64,000 nucleotides of DNA from Vanilla planifolia (lineage: Eukaryota > Streptophyta > Magnoliopsida > Asparagales > Orchidaceae), in assembly GCA_023846275.1 (NCBI GenBank), contig JAIUJO010000163.1, positions 55,001 through 119,000 of the forward strand. Direction: 5' to 3'. The position numbers and the translations under genes are program-made. The notes beneath the pieces are model-generated. The model did no database searches and was not told the origin of the DNA. It was given only the letters and a program-made list of their open reading frames with translations. Below, piece after piece: positions 26,776-41,285 of this stretch. Every line of letters begins with the position of its first letter. The first letter of the stretch is position 1.

Positions 26776-29700
26776 TGTAAGCTCGTGTATGCATGTGTCT
26801 TTATGTTTGTGCATTTGCATTTGTGTGTGCATAGGTATGCATGTGTGTGTTTGCACATCTATGTTTGGTGTGTGTATATGTGTGAGCATATTTGTATGTG
26901 TTTCTATGGATGTGTCTAAGAATGCTAGCAGATGGGTCTTTGTGTGTGCACATGTGCATGGGTGCAAAACAGTGGGCTTATGTGCACCTGTACATGTGAG
27001 TTCTTTTTTCATGCATGTGCATATGTGTGTTTGTATTTGTCTATCTTTGTGTGTCCACGTGTCGATGTCTATGTGTGTTCATGTCTGTGCATGTATGTGT
27101 GTTGTGTTCATATGCTTCTTAGTTTATGTGTATGAGTGACTATATATGTGTGTGATGTTGTGCATGCATTTGTGCATATACATGTGTATGTGTGAGTGTG
27201 TTAATGTTTATGCGAGTGAGTGTGTATTTTTGGGTTTGTATACATGCAAGTGTTTGTCCTTATGTGTGTGTGTGCTGAAGTGCATAGTTATGTACACATG
27301 TCTATGTGTGTGTGTGCATGTGTGCATTTGTATGTACACGTGTGGTTGTATGTATGTGTGAGTGAGAGTCTATGTAGGTATGTCTGTATGTGTGTGTACA
27401 TTTGCATGTGCATCTGTATGTGTGTGTGCATGTGTGTGCATATATGTATGCATGTGAGCATGTGTGTGTGTGTGGTTGTGGGTGCATGCATGTGTGTTCG
27501 TGTATGTGTTTGCATCAATATGTGTGTGTGCAAGTGTGTTTTTTCATGTATATATGCATGTGCTTGCCTTTCTTCGATTGTATATGTATGTTTGTGTATG
27601 TGTTCATGTGTATATGAGTGTGTGTGTGTGTGTGTATGTGCTTATATGTATGTGTGAGTATGTGTGTGTGTGTGCAACTGTATGTGCATACTTTAGCATC
27701 TATATAAGTTTGTGCATGTGTGCGTGTGTGCATGTATGTGTTTATGTGCTGAGTGTGCTTGTGCTCACCTGTGTGCATGCTTTTGCATGTGTGTGCACAT
27801 CTATATGTTCGTCAATGTTTGCATGTGTGTGTACTTTGATATGTCTACAAAAGTGAATGCTTGTTTGTTCAAGTGCATTGCATGTGTGTGCGTGCATGTG
27901 TTTATTCATGTGTTTCTGTGCATGCTCATGTGTGCAAGTTTGTAGGTCCATGCTTGCATGTGTGAGCACACGTATGCTTGTTTGAGTGCATGCATGTTTG
28001 CATGTATGTGTATGTTTTTGTGCATGAGGGTGTTCATGTGCTTATGTTTGTGTGCATCTATTTATAGGATGCACGTGTGTGCATGTTTGTAAGTTCTTTC
28101 CATGTGTGCATGAGTGTCTATGCATATACGCGTTTGTGTCTGTGTATGTGCATGTGTAAGAATGTGTGTATGCGCATGTTTGTGTTGGCATGTATGTGAG
28201 TGTGTGGTTGTGTGCATATGTGTGTTTAGGTGGCTGTGTGTGTTTACATGCATGTGTGCATGCGTGTGCATGTGTATATGCATCATTGTGTGTGTATGCA
28301 TGTGTGTGCTCATTTGTGTATGTGTGGGTATGTAGTCATGTGCATGATCATGTGTGTCTACATATGCATCAATGCATGTTTGCATTTTTATGTGTGAGCA
28401 CATGTGTTTGTGTGTGCACACACATGTGTTTGGGTGTGCATGTGTATGTGTGTGTCTGCATGTACTTGTGCATCTTTTTCTTGGTGAGCATGCTTATATG
28501 TATATGCATGTGCATGTGTGTGTATGTGTATATGTATCTATATGTGTGGGTGTGTTGCATGTGTGTGTGTGTGTGCTTGTTTGCATGTATTGATGCATGC
28601 ATATATGTTTGTCCACATTCGTTCATATGCATGTGTACATGCATTCATGTGTGTATGGATGTGTGTTAACATGTGCATGTGTGTATATATGTGTATGTGT
28701 GTCTGCATCCAAGTGTGAGTGTGTATGTGTGTATGTGCATGCATGGACGTGTTTGTGTGCATGTGCCTATGCCTACGTGTGTAAGCTTGTGTGCATGCTT
28801 GTATACTTGGTTGTGTTTATTTGCATGGATGTGAGGTTGTTTGTGTCTGTGAGAGTAAATATGCATGTGCATGTGTGTTCCTATGTGTGTGTGTTAGTGC
28901 ATGTGTGTGTGTGTTTGTTTGTCTATCTATATGCATAGTTATTGATGTTAATGAGTACTTTTGTGGGTGCATGTGTCATCCTTGTGTCAATGTCTTTATG
29001 GGTTTATTGTGTGTGAACCAACATGCATATATCTATGTGTGTGTGTGTGTAGTTATGTGTTGGGGCATGTATATGTCCGAGTGTGTAGGAGTTTATGCAT
29101 GTTTTTAGGCTTTTGTGTATAAATACACTTGTGCACATATGTGTTTGGGCGTGTGCATGGGTGGGAGTGTGAGTGTGAGTGTGTGTGCTTGTGTGTCTGT
29201 GTGTTCTTGTGATTATATGTGGATGTGTGTTGTATGCACACACATGTGTGTTTGTGGGTACATGTCTACATTGTGTGTGTGTAAATTTAGGCATGTGTAT
29301 GTGTGCATGTGTGTTGTGCATATGTGTCTGTTTGTATGCATGTGTGCATGCATGTGTGTGTCTGTAAATGCATGTGCATGTGTGTCTGTGTGTGTGTGCA
29401 TGTGTGCTTGCATGATCATGTATGTGCTTTTGTGTCTGTGTATATATGTGTCTGAGCATGTTTGTGTATGTGCTTGTTTACGTCCATGTACATGTCTGGA
29501 TAGGAGTTCAATGCATGTTTTTGTGCATGTGTGTGCACGTGTGAGCTTGTGTACATGTGTGCGCATGCGTGGGTGTATGTGCATGTGTGTGTGTGTGTGT
29601 ATGTGTCTGTGTCAGTGCATGTGTGTGTACGTGTATGCGTGTTTGTTTATGCACATGTGTAGGTCTATGTGTTCATATCTTTATGTGCATGTGTGCCTAT

Positions 29701-32700
29701 ATGTTTGTGTGTACATGTTGGTGTCTATGTGGGTTTGTGTGTGTGTGGATGTGCATTTTCTTGCATGGATATGTATATATGTGTGTGTTCAAGTGCATTC
29801 ATTATGTGCATGTTTATATGTGTGAGTGTGTGCGAGTATTTGTTATGTGCTTCATGTGTGTGTTCCTGCGAGTACATGGAGTCATGCACGTGTGTGTGTG
29901 TGTATGCATTCATGTGTCAATGTGTATGCAAGCGTGTGTATGTGTGCTTTTGGGTGCTTGTACATGCTTGAATGCATTGGTGTGTATGTGTGCATGTCCA
30001 TGTGCATGTATGCATGAGTGTGTATAGGTGTGAGTGCGTGTGTGAAAGTATGTGTGCATAGAAGTGTACATGTGTGTACTTTTGTGTGTGCCTATGTGTG
30101 AGTGCATGCATGTATTTGTTCATGTATGTATGTATGCATCAGTGTGTTTGGATGCATGTTTGTGTTCATTTGTGTGTATCTACATGTTTGAATTTGCATG
30201 CATGCTCTTATGTATGATTTTGTGTATGTGTGTGCATACGTGTGCATTGTGTATGTATTAGTGTGTGTATGTGTATGTGCATGTTTTGTGCATACTTATG
30301 CATATGAGTATGTGTGTGCACACGATTATCTATGCATGGGTGTGCTGATGTTTGTTTGCATGTATCTATGTTTGTTTAAATGTGTGTGTATGCATGTGCA
30401 CACTTGGTGTTGTGTGTGCACATCTTTGTGAACTTATCTGTGGGCCTCTATGTGTTTGCAAATGTGTATGTATGCATGCGCATGTGTGTGTGAGTGTGGG
30501 TGCATGTGTGTGCGCGTGCTTACTTGTTTATGGTGCACATATATATATATGTGCGTGTGTGTCTATGTGCGTGTGTGTGTGTATGTTTTTGTGTGTGTGT
30601 GTTTGCATGCGTGTGTGCATTTTTGCTTATCCCAGTGTGCATGTGTGTGTGTGCATATGTACGATTATGTGTGTGGGTGTGTCTAAGTGTGCTTGTGTAC
30701 ATGTGGGTATATGCATGTGTACTTGTGTTCACATATTCATGTGCATGTGTTTTGTGTGTTGGTGAATGCATGTGCTTATGTGCATATGTTCATGTGCATG
30801 TGATTGTGTTGGTATTTGTGTGTGTGCATATGCATGTTTGTGTGTTTGTGTATTTATGCATATGTTAGTAGGTGTGTGTGCATGTGCATGCATGTGCATA
30901 TACTAGTTAACATGTGTCTGTGCACATGTGTGTACTCTACATAGGTATGGTGTGTGTATGTGTGTGCATGTGTGTTTATGTATTCTTATATGCATTTGCA
31001 TGTGTGAATGTGAGTGTGCATGCATGCTTATACTAGTGGGTGTATGAGTTTTGTTGTGTTTATACATGTGTATTTGTGGCTATACAAGTGCATGTGTGTA
31101 CATCTATCAACATTCGTGTGTCTACATGCATGTGCATGTGTGTGTGTATATATGATCTTGAATGTGTATGTGCATGTGCTTGTGTGTGAGAGTGTGTAGG
31201 GTTATATTTTTTGGGGTGTGTGTTGTGCATGTGTGCTTACATGCATGTTTGCATTTGTGTATATGTACACATATATGTGCATATGGGCACACACATGTGT
31301 GCATGCATGCACATGCTTATATATATGGGAGTGTGCATGTGTGCATGTGTGTGCACGTGCATTTTTGTGCACATGTGTGTATGCATGCATGCATGCATCT
31401 GTGGCTTTGAGTGCATGTGTGTACAAAGGTTTATGTACACACGTGTGTACATGTGTGTGTGTGTGATAATGTATGTGTGCATGTTCTTATGCACATGTGT
31501 TTTTGTTTGTACGAGTGACTGTTTGTGTATTTATGTATGTGCACATGTGAGATGATGCATGTGTGTGTGCATGCGTGTGTGTGTGATATTTATATATGCA
31601 TGTATGTATGTGTATGAGTGGTTTTGTGTGTGTTTGGTTTTCCATGTGTACATGTGTGGTTATTTGTGTGAATGCACATGCATGTGTGTGTGCCTTCATA
31701 TGTGTCTACATGGGTGTGTGTGTGTGTGTGTGTTTGTGTTAGTGTGTGTGTTTGTGCATATTGGTCTTTTTTCTCATGTGTGGTTGTGTTTACAAGTGCA
31801 TGTATGCTTGTTAGTGTGAGTGCATGATCATGTTTATGTGTCTGCATGTACATATGTGGGTATGCATGTGTGTATACATGTTAGTGTCAGTGCATAAGTG
31901 TAAGTGTGTTTGTGTGCATGTGCAAACATTTGTGTACATGTATATGTGTGTGTGTGTATGCATGTATGTGTGCATTTTGATGCATGTATGCATGTGCTTG
32001 TGCAAGTTATCCACATGTCCATTCACATGTGTGCATGAGTACATGTGTTCTCATGCATACGTGCATGTGTGTGCATATACATGTGTATGTGTGTAGGTGC
32101 GTGTATCCATGTGTGTGTGTATTTACGTATGTGTGCGTTCAAGTGCGTATGTGTGTGTGCATGTATCTGCATTTGGACATGTGTATATGTGTGCATGTGT
32201 ATGATTCTTTGTGTATTGGTGTTGGTATGTGTGTGTGCATGTCCATGCCTATGTGGGTGTGTGCATGCAGGTGTGTATGCATTTAGATATGTGTTTACAT
32301 TCATGCTTGTGTGTGCACATGAGCATTTGCGCATGTGTGTATTTGTGTATGTGCACAAACTGTGTCTGTGCGTGTACATGTGTGTTATCGTGCATGTGCA
32401 CGTGTGCATACATGTGCATATGTATTTTTGTGTGCTTGTGTAAGTGTGTTGAATGCATGTATGTTTGTGTGTATGTATGTCAGTGTGTGTATACATACAT
32501 GTAGGATCATGTGTGTGCAGTTGTATGTGTATGTATGTATGGGAGCTTGTGTGCATGTATTTTTTTGTACTTGTGTAGGTGCATGTGCATGTGTTTGTTC
32601 GTGCAGTCGATGTGTATATGTGTATGTACATGCATGCTTACTTGAGTGCTTGTAAGTGTGTTTTTGTGTGTGTTCTTGTGTGGATACTTGTGTGTGCATA

Positions 32701-34571
32701 CGCATGTGTGCTTGTATTTATTCATGTGTCTATGTGTGTGTGCATTTGGATCTATGTGGGTGTGTTTGCTTGTATATGTGCAAGTGTGTACATGTGTGTG
32801 TGTGTGTGCATGCAAGTGTGTGCATGTATGTTTGTGTGTTTGTGCACACATTTAAGTGTGTGTGTGGATGTGAGTGCGTGCATGTATGAGCATGTGTATC
32901 CATTGGCTCATGTGTGTGTATGTGTTTCTATTTGTAAGTCTATTTATGTATGCACGTGTGTGTGTGTGTGCATTTGTGCTTGTATATGTCTTTGTGTATT
33001 TGTGCGTATGTCCATGCATGTGCCTATTTTTGCATTTGGGTATGCATGTTTGAGTGTATAGGTGTGTATGTGTGGGTGTGTTCATGTCATTGGTTGTGTG
33101 TGAATGTGCATATGCTTTTGTATTTATTTTTGTGCATGTGTGTGTGCATATGCGTCAATGCTTGTGTGAGTATGTGTATATGTTTGTGTGTGTGCATGTG
33201 TGAGTATATACATGTGTATGCATGTGTGTTCGCATATTTGTATTCCTATATTTTGTTGTATGTGTGTGTTTTTGGGCTTGTGCATCTTTGTGTGTGCTTG
33301 TGTGTACGTGTGGCGATGCATGTGTCATCATGGTTGCATGTGTATATGTAAGTGTGTGCAAACATGTTTGTATATGTGCATGTGTGAGTGTTATGTGCGT
33401 GTAAGCATTTGCTTACATGTTGCGTGTGTGTTTGTGTGTGTATGTGCTTGTGTGTGTGCATGTGGGTGTTTGCATGCTTGCATGTAGGCAAATGCGCATG
33501 CATGCATATGTGAATATATGTATGTACATGTGTGTACATTTGTGTGTCTGTGTATGAGAATGTTTGCTTGTGTGTGTGTCTGTGCATGCATTTGTGTGTA
33601 TGTATGTGCATGTGCATTTTTGTGAGTATGTTTGTGAGTGTTTGCATGTGCGTGTGTATGTGACTGTATTTTGAGCCTGTATGTACAAGTGTATTCATGT
33701 GAATGTGCATTTGTGTGTGTATGTGGGTACTGGTGTATGCATTGTGAGCATGAGTGTGTGTGTCTAAGCATATGCATGTGTCTAGATATGTTTGTTTGTG
33801 TGTTCTTATGAATGTGTTTGTGAGCATGATTGTGTGTATGTGGGTGTGGGTGCGTGTATACTTATGTGTTTATGTGTTCCTGTGTGTGTGGATGCATTTG
33901 TGTGGGCAAGTATTTGTGCAGGTGTGCATACATGCATACATGCTTATTTATGCATACGAAAGCATGTGCATGATTGGGTTTGATTGTGTGTAACTATGTA
34001 TGCATGCATGTTCATGCATGTGTATGCATGTATTTGTGTGTGTGTGAGGACATGTGCATGTTTGTTAGTGTGTGTGTACTATGTGTGCTTGTGTGAGAAG
34101 GTATGTGAGAGTCTAGGTGTGGGCATAAGTGTTTGAGTGTGCATGTGTGCATGCATGCTTGTGTACAATTGTGCATGGGTTCGTATGTAGATGCATGTGT
34201 CTGATTGTAAGTGTGTGTGTATATGCATGTTGATGTGTGTGTGTGTGTGTGTTTGAATGCATGCATGTGCTTGTGCATGTGCATGCCTATGCATGTGCAT
34301 GTGGATATGTGTGCATGCATGTCCTTGTGCATATTTTTTGTTGTGTGTGTGTGTTTGTATGTGTAAATATGTGTATGGGTGTGTGTGTGTGTGTGCATTT
34401 CAATGCATGTCAGTGTATGTGTCTATGCATGAGTGTGTGTCTGGTGTGTGTGAGTGGGTATTGGTGTGTGCATGCATGTTTCTATGTGTGCATTTGTGGG
34501 TTTGTGGGTATGTTTGTATGTAAGCATGTATTCTTATGCATGTGTGCATGCATGTGATTATGTGTGGCTGT

Positions 34572-34615
34572 GGGTGTGTGCATGTGGGTGTGTGCATGTG
34601 GGTGTGGGTGTGCAT
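34572..34615 (+). repeat. 14-bp G-rich tandem repeat
   Basis: gggtgtgtgcatgt occurs twice without change (34,572-34,585 and 34,586-34,599) and is followed by a shortened gggtgt and gggtgtgcatg. Confidence 0.8.
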
Positions 34616-35259
34616 GTTTGTGTGTGCATGTTTATGTGAGTGTACATGTGTAGGTGCATAGATGTGTGCATATCTACATACATTCTTGTGCATGTGCATA
34701 AGTGAATGTGTGTGTATGTGTGTGCATGTGTGAGTGCATGTGCATTTACATATGTGTCTACGTGTGTGTGATAGCATGCATACATGTGTGTGTGCTTGTG
34801 CATTCTTGTGCATATATGTTTGTGTTTACGAGTGTTTCCATGTGCACATGTGTGTTTGCATATGTGCTTTTTTTTCTTGTGAGTGCATGTATGTGTGTGC
34901 ATATGTATGCTCCTATGTGTGTGTGTGTGTATATGCATTAGTGTGGTGTCTACGTGTGTGTTCTTAGACAAGTGCATGAGTGCTCACAAGTGCAAATGTG
35001 CACGTGTGCTTGCATGTGTGAGTGGGTGTGCATATGTGTGTGTGCATGTCTATATATGTGTGTGTGTTGTGCATGTGTTTGTGTGTGTGCTTTTTTTTTG
35101 TTTTTGTGTGCATGCACACGGGTGTTCATGTGTGTTTGTTGTGCATGTGTGTATTTGTGCATATTTTTCTATGCATGTATTCTTGTTGTTGTGTGTGCAC
35201 ATGCAAGTGTGTTCATGGGCATGCGTTTGTGTACTAGTGTTTGTGTGTATGTATGTGTC

Positions 35260-35260
35260 C

Positions 35261-35306
<46 letters not shown>

Positions 35307-35323
35307 ATGTGTGTGTGCATGTA
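35260..35323 (+). repeat. Compound (AT)8-(GT)12 alternating tract
   Basis: (AT)8 at 35,261-35,276 runs straight into (GT)12 at 35,277-35,300 and then gcgtgtatgtgtgtgtgcat. This gives about 63 bases of unbroken pyrimidine-purine alternation, the longest such run I noticed and a strong candidate for Z-DNA or cruciform formation under supercoiling. Confidence 0.92.
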
Positions 35324-37479
35324 AGTGTGTGTGGTGCATGGCAACATGTGTGTTTGTGTATGTGGATGTGCGTGGGTTTGGGTGTGTTTGTATATCTCTG
35401 CATGCCTACCAATGTATGTAACTATGTACACATGTGCATATGATGATGTGTGTGTGTTCATATGAATGCATGCACGTGTTGCAATTTGTGTGTGCACACA
35501 TGTTTGTCTGCATGTGAGTGTGTGTGTGCTTGTGCATGAGTGTGTGTGCCTTTATGTGTGAGCATTTATGCATTTGTGTGAGCTTGTGCTTGCGCACGTG
35601 TGTGTGTGTGTGTACAAGTGTTTATGTGTGTGCGAGTTTGTGAATGCGTGTACTTGTTTGGGTGCTTTTGTGAGGGTGTACTGGTGCATGCAGGTGTGCA
35701 TGTGCATGTGTGTGTGTGTGTATATGCAAGCAAATGAGAGCATATGTGTATGGGCCTATGCACACAAGTGTTTGTGTGGGTGGGTATGTGCTCGTTTATG
35801 TGGATGTGCATGAGTTTGTGTGTACATGTTCATGTTTCTACATGTCTTATTATGTGTGTGCAAGGGTTTTTATTCCTATGTGTGTTCATGTGTGTGCATG
35901 TGTGCATGTTTGTGGGTTGTGCTTGTGCACATGCATGTGCAAGTCTGTGTGTGCATATTCATATGATTTAACATTTGTGTGCTTGTGCATGCATGTATGC
36001 GAGTGCATGTGCATGAGAGTGCATGTATGTGCGCATGCTAATTTTTGTGTGTGTATATGCGAGAGTACTTCTGTGTGTGTGTTCCTACACATGTGTTCTT
36101 TCACATATATGTGAATGTCTATGTGTGTGTTGACATGTGTGAGTGTGTGTGCATGTTTAAGTGTGTTTGTGTATGCATGACTTTGTGCATGTGTCTTTAC
36201 GTGTGTTTGTAGCACATGTGTGAATGTGTATGTGTATACATGTGTGTATGTGTGTGCATGTATGTGTTGTGTATATGTTTGTTCATGCACAAGTGCATGT
36301 TTGTGGGCCTTTGTATGTATTTGTGTGGTCATATTTGTGTGCATGCTTGGTTGTGTTTGTGTGTGTGGGCATGTATTTATGTGCCTGTGAGTCCACGTGT
36401 TTGTGTGTGTGTGCATGCATGTGTGTTCATGTGAGTTTATGAATGTGTATGTGCATATAAGCTTGTGTGTATCCATGTTTGTTTGCATATACATATTCAT
36501 GCATGTGCATCAGTGAGTGCATATGTGCATGAGTTTGTGCTTGTGTGTGTGCATGTGTTTCTATGTGTGTGTGTGTGTTTATGAGTCTATGCAAGTGTAC
36601 ATATGCATACATGTTTATGTATGCATGTGTGTGTGTTCTTGTCTTTTTGTGTGCATGTATGTTTGTTCTTATCTATGTGGGTGTGTGTGTTCAAACATGC
36701 TTGTGCTTGTTTATGTGATTATGTTTATGTATATGTGCTTTACTGTGCATGAGTGTGTGCTATTTATGCATGTTTTTCCATGCAAGCAAATATGTGTGTG
36801 TGCATTCAAGTGCATTCTTGTACACTCTTGTATGAATGTGTTTGAGCTTGTGTTTGCATATTTGGGATCCTTTGTGTGCATGTGCATGTGTGCTTTCACC
36901 TGTGCATGTGCATGTGCTTATTAATATCTATATATGTATGTGTCTGTGTATATGTGTATGTGCACATGCATGCATATATGGATGCTTGGTTTCATGTGTT
37001 TGTGTATGTGAATATGCATGTTTATGTTTGCATGCACATGTCTACATGTGTATGTGAGTTCAAGTCATGCACTTATGCAAGCATGCATGTAGGAGTATGT
37101 TTGTCTGTGTGTGGGTGGATGTGTGTGCTCATGTACATGTGTGCAAGCTTTCATTTGCATGTGTATGTGTGTGTGCTTGCATGGTGTGCACATATATGTA
37201 CATGTAGGGTGTATGCATAGGTGTTTGTTTTCATTTTTGTGTGCCTGTGCGTTTGTTTGTTTGCATTTGTGTGTTAATGCTCACACATAGGTGTGTGCAT
37301 ATGTGTGTGTTGTGTGTGCATGTGTGTTGGTTGTTCACATGCACATGTGCATGTGTGTATAAGTGCATGCATGTAATTGTGTGTGTTTGTGTGTGTATGT
37401 TTGTGTTTGTGCATGTGTGTGCATGTGTGCATGCAAGTGTTTGTGCATTGTGTGTGCTTATGCATGCTTGTGAGCTTGG

Positions 37480-37810
37480 CTGTGTGCATGTGTGTGTGTT
37501 TGTACATGCACGTGTGTGCACATGGGTGCGAATGACTTTGCATCCATGTGCTTGTGCTTCCATGTTCATTTATATATGTGTTCATGTTTGTCTATGTTTG
37601 TGTGTATCTGTGTGTTTCATATGTGTGAGCGTGTGTGTGTGTATGCATGTGTGTGTTTATGTTTGTGCATGTGTGTGTGTGTGTTCGTGCACACAAGTTT
37701 TTGTGCATGAATGTTTTTATGCATCTGTGTATTTATGTGCTTGTGTGTGTGCATGGGTGCATAAATGTGACCTTGCATTCATATGTGTACGTGCATGCAT
37801 GTGTGCATTT
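37480..37810 (+). repeat. Possible 230-bp tandem duplication
   Basis: The word catgggtgcgaatgactttg near 37,520 is echoed by catgggtgcataaatgtgac near 37,757, and both are followed by tgcatccatgtg-like text, giving an offset of about 232-236 bases. The flanks agree only loosely, so chance similarity within the array is possible. Confidence 0.35.
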
Positions 37811-38156
37811 GTGAATCTGGGGTGTGTGTTGATACATGTGTGTCTGTACGTATTTGTGTGTAAGTGTATTCTATGAGTATGTCAACATATGTGCATCTGT
37901 GTGTGCTTATTTTTTTGTACTTTATGCTGATAGCATGTGTGCTAGAATGTGTGTGCAAGTTCATATGTGTGTGTGTGTCCTAATGTATTCATGTGTGTGT
38001 ATGTGCACATGTTTATGTGTGCTTTGTGCATATATGTGTGTGCACATGTGTGCATGTGTGCATGTATTGGTGTTTGTACTTTTGTGATTGTATGTGTTTG
38101 TTAGCATTTATTTCTATGTGCATACACCTATGTGTTCCTATGTGTGGGTGTTGGTG

Positions 38157-38195
38157 TATGTGCATGTGCATGTGCATGTGTGTGTGTGTGTGTGT
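38157..38195 (+). repeat. gtgcat hexamer run followed by GT repeat
   Basis: Three to four gtgcat hexamers from about 38,157 pass into a pure GT run ending near 38,195. A similar hexamer run lies at about 6,971-6,990 on this strand and, reversed, at about 15,541-15,562. Confidence 0.75.
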
Positions 38196-39517
38196 GCATG
38201 TTTGTGCATGCCTAGGAATGTGTGAGTGTGTATGTGTGCTTATGCATATGTACATGCATGTGTTTGTGTGTGTGTGCATGTGTTTATGAGTACATGTGTG
38301 TGTGAACTTGCAAGTGTGTGTGGGCTTATGTTCCTTGGTGTGTGTGTGTGTGTATATGCTTGTGCATGCCCATGTGTGTGTTTGTGTGCCAGTGAATGCA
38401 CAAACATGCATGTGTGTGTAGGTATTTGTGCGTCTAGGTGTGTAAGTGTGTGTGAATAAATACATGTCTCTGTATAGGGGCATATGTGTGCATATGTTCA
38501 TGTGAATGAATGTGATATTGTGTGAATATGATTTTATAAGTATATGTCTATGTGTGAACACACGTTTGTGTGCAAGAGTGTTTTCACATGTGACAACGTG
38601 TGTTTGTGTGTGTGTCCATGTGTGCATGTGCATGTGTGTGTTCGTGTGCATGTGTGAGTGTGTGTATGTGTGTGCGTGTTTCTTGGAGTATATGCATGTG
38701 TGTGCATGAGCATGTTTGTCTTTGCATATGTTTGTATGTATGTGCATGCGAGTGTGTGCATGCATGTGAATATGTGTGTGTGTTCATGTGCGTATGTGAG
38801 TTTATGTGCAAATCAACACGTATGTGCTTGTGTGTACGTACAGGTGTGTGTGTGTGTGCTTGTGCATGTTTGTGTGTGTGTGTGTATTATCATATGCACT
38901 TTTGTGAAAGTGTGTGTGCTTGTGTTTATATGTGTGTACGTGCATGTGTGTATGTGGATGTGTTTGTGTGTGCATCTAGGGCTATGTCTGTGTACGTGCA
39001 TGTGTGCATGCATGTGTGTGCATAGGCATGTGATTGTGTGCTTTTGTGTATGTAAGCATGCATGTTTCTATACATGCATTTGTGTTGGTGTGTACATGTA
39101 TGTATGCTTATTTGTCCATGTGTGTATGTAAGTGTGTGTGTGTGTGTGTGCGTGTGTGCATGTAGGTGTGTGTGTGTGTTGTGTGTGTGCATGTGTATTT
39201 AAGTGTACATGTGTGCTTGTCATGCATGCTTGCAAGCAAGCCTATGCAAGTGTGTGTGTGTGTGTGGATGGGTTTAAGTGTGTCTACATGTGTATTTGTG
39301 GAAGCATTCATTTACATATGTGTGTGTATGCATGTGTGTGTGTATGTGTGTGTATATCTATTTGTGTATCTATGTGTCCATGTACATGTCTATATTTGAG
39401 TGTGTGCATACATGTGTGTGCGTAGTGTGAGCATGTGTGGGTGTGCACACATGTGTCCATGTGCATGCATGTGTGTGTGTGTGTTTTTGTGCCTGTGCAA
39501 GCATGTGCATGTGCAAT

Positions 39518-39571
39518 TGTGTGTGTGTGTGTGTATGTGTATGTACGTACGTGTGTGTGTGTGTGCGTGTG
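39518..39571 (+). repeat. 54-bp uninterrupted alternating tract with TACGTACG core
   Basis: GT repeats flank atgtacgtacgtgtg, with perfect pyrimidine-purine alternation from 39,518 to 39,571. It includes three CpG steps. Confidence 0.9.
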
Positions 39572-39765
39572 AGTGTGCATGCCAGTGTTACTGTTTTCGT
39601 GTGCCTATGCATGTGTTTGTCTATGTGTATGTGTATGCATGTTTGTGCCTATGCATGCAGTTGTGTGTTTGTGTGCATGCGTATGCATCTGTGCATATTT
39701 TATGTATATGTGCATGCATGTGTGTGCATGTGGGTGTCTATTTGTGTGTGTGCCTATGTATGTTT

Positions 39766-39897
39766 TTTCATTTGCATGTGAATACTTGTGCATGTCATCG
39801 AGATACATGTGTGTGTGCCTTTGTGTGTGTTTTCATTTGCATATGAAAATGTGTGCATGTCTATTGAGATGCATGTGTGTGTGTCCATGTGTTTTAT
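39766..39897 (+). repeat. 65-bp tandem duplication
   Basis: tttcatttgcat, then gaa, then gtgcatgtc, an at/gagat word and acatgtgtgtgtg recur in the same order at 39,766-39,830 and 39,831-39,897, a period of 65 bp. Differences include gtgaatac against atgaaaat and catcgagatac against tattgagatgc. Confidence 0.85.
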
Positions 39898-40093
39898 GTG
39901 TGAGTGTGTGTATGTGTGTATGCGTGTACATGTCTTTGTGTGTGTATGTGTGTGTGCATGTGTGAATATGTGTGTGGTCATCTATGTGTGTGTGCTTGTG
40001 CTTGCATGTAGTTATGCATGCATGTGTGCATGTATATGTGCATTAGTGTGTGCATATGTGCATGCGTTCATGCATGAGTACATGTGTATATGT

Positions 40094-40120
40094 GGGTTTG
40101 GGTTTGGGCGTTTGTGTGGG
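40094..40120 (+). other. Putative G-quadruplex motif
   Basis: Four GGG tracts at 40,094-40,096, 40,100-40,102, 40,106-40,108 and 40,118-40,120, with loops of 3, 3 and 9 bases. The first part reads gggtttgggtttggg. It resembles, but is not, a plant telomere repeat (TTTAGGG), and it is a single short stretch. Confidence 0.6.
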
Positions 40121-41285
40121 TGTTGGTGTGTACATTTATGTGTATGTGTGATTGTTTGTGTGAGTGTGTGTATGTGTTTTTATGTTTGTGTGATATGCAT
40201 CTGTGTGTACATGTGAGAGTGTATGTGAGTGTGCATATGTGTGTGTCTATATGTTCATACTTTTGTATGCTACACACTGATGAGTGTACATGCAAGCATG
40301 TTTATGTCTATCTATATGTATATGTGTGTGTCAATATATGTGCATGAGTTTGTGTGTGCTATGAGTAAGTGCATGCATGGTATGGGTTTAGGTATTTGTG
40401 TTGGTGTGTATGTGTGCCTGTCGTTGTGTGTGTGTTAGTACATGTATACATGTGTGTATGTGGGTTTGTGTGTGTATATACGTGTGTATCAGTGTGGCCA
40501 CATGTGAGTGTGTGTTAATGTGCATGTGTGCATCTGTACATGTGCATGTGCTTGTGTGCGCATGTACACGTGTGTGTATACTTTTGTGTGTTATGTGCTC
40601 ATGTGTGAATGTGAGTTGTGTATGTCCATGCGTGTCCATGCATGTGCATGTGTGTCCATGTGTGTACATCTATGTGTATGCATGCAAGAGTTGCACATGT
40701 TTCTATGTGTTGTGCATACATGTGGTGGAAGTGTGTGGTTGTATGTGTGTATGAATATGCATGCATGTGCATGTTGATGTATGTATATGTGTCTCTATGA
40801 GTGTGCACTTCTTAGTGTGTGTGCTTGTGCATGTGTTAGTGTGTGCATGTGTATTCCTCTCTATGTGTGTGTGTGTATGTGTTGGTGTATGTGTGTGTGT
40901 GTGTGCATATGTGTATCTGATGTGTACATATGTGTATACTTGTGTGCCTACATGGTTGTGCTCTTGTGTGTGCATCTGTATATTTGTGTGTGTGGGTTTG
41001 TGTGTGCGTGTGTGCATATGTATGCTCATGTCTATGTTTGCATACTAGTGCACACATGTATGTGTGTGTGTAAGTTCGTTTGTTTATGTGTGAGTTTGTT
41101 GGTGTTGGTGTCCATGTGTGTGCATGCATGTGTGTGTGTAAGTGCATGTGTCTTTGTGTGTTCATGTGTATATGTGCATATATGCATATGTTTGTGAGTG
41201 TGTCTACTTATGTATATGTGTGCATGTGCATGTGTGTATGCGCACATGTGTATGTGCATGTGTGTGCTAGTGTACAAGGGTGCAA

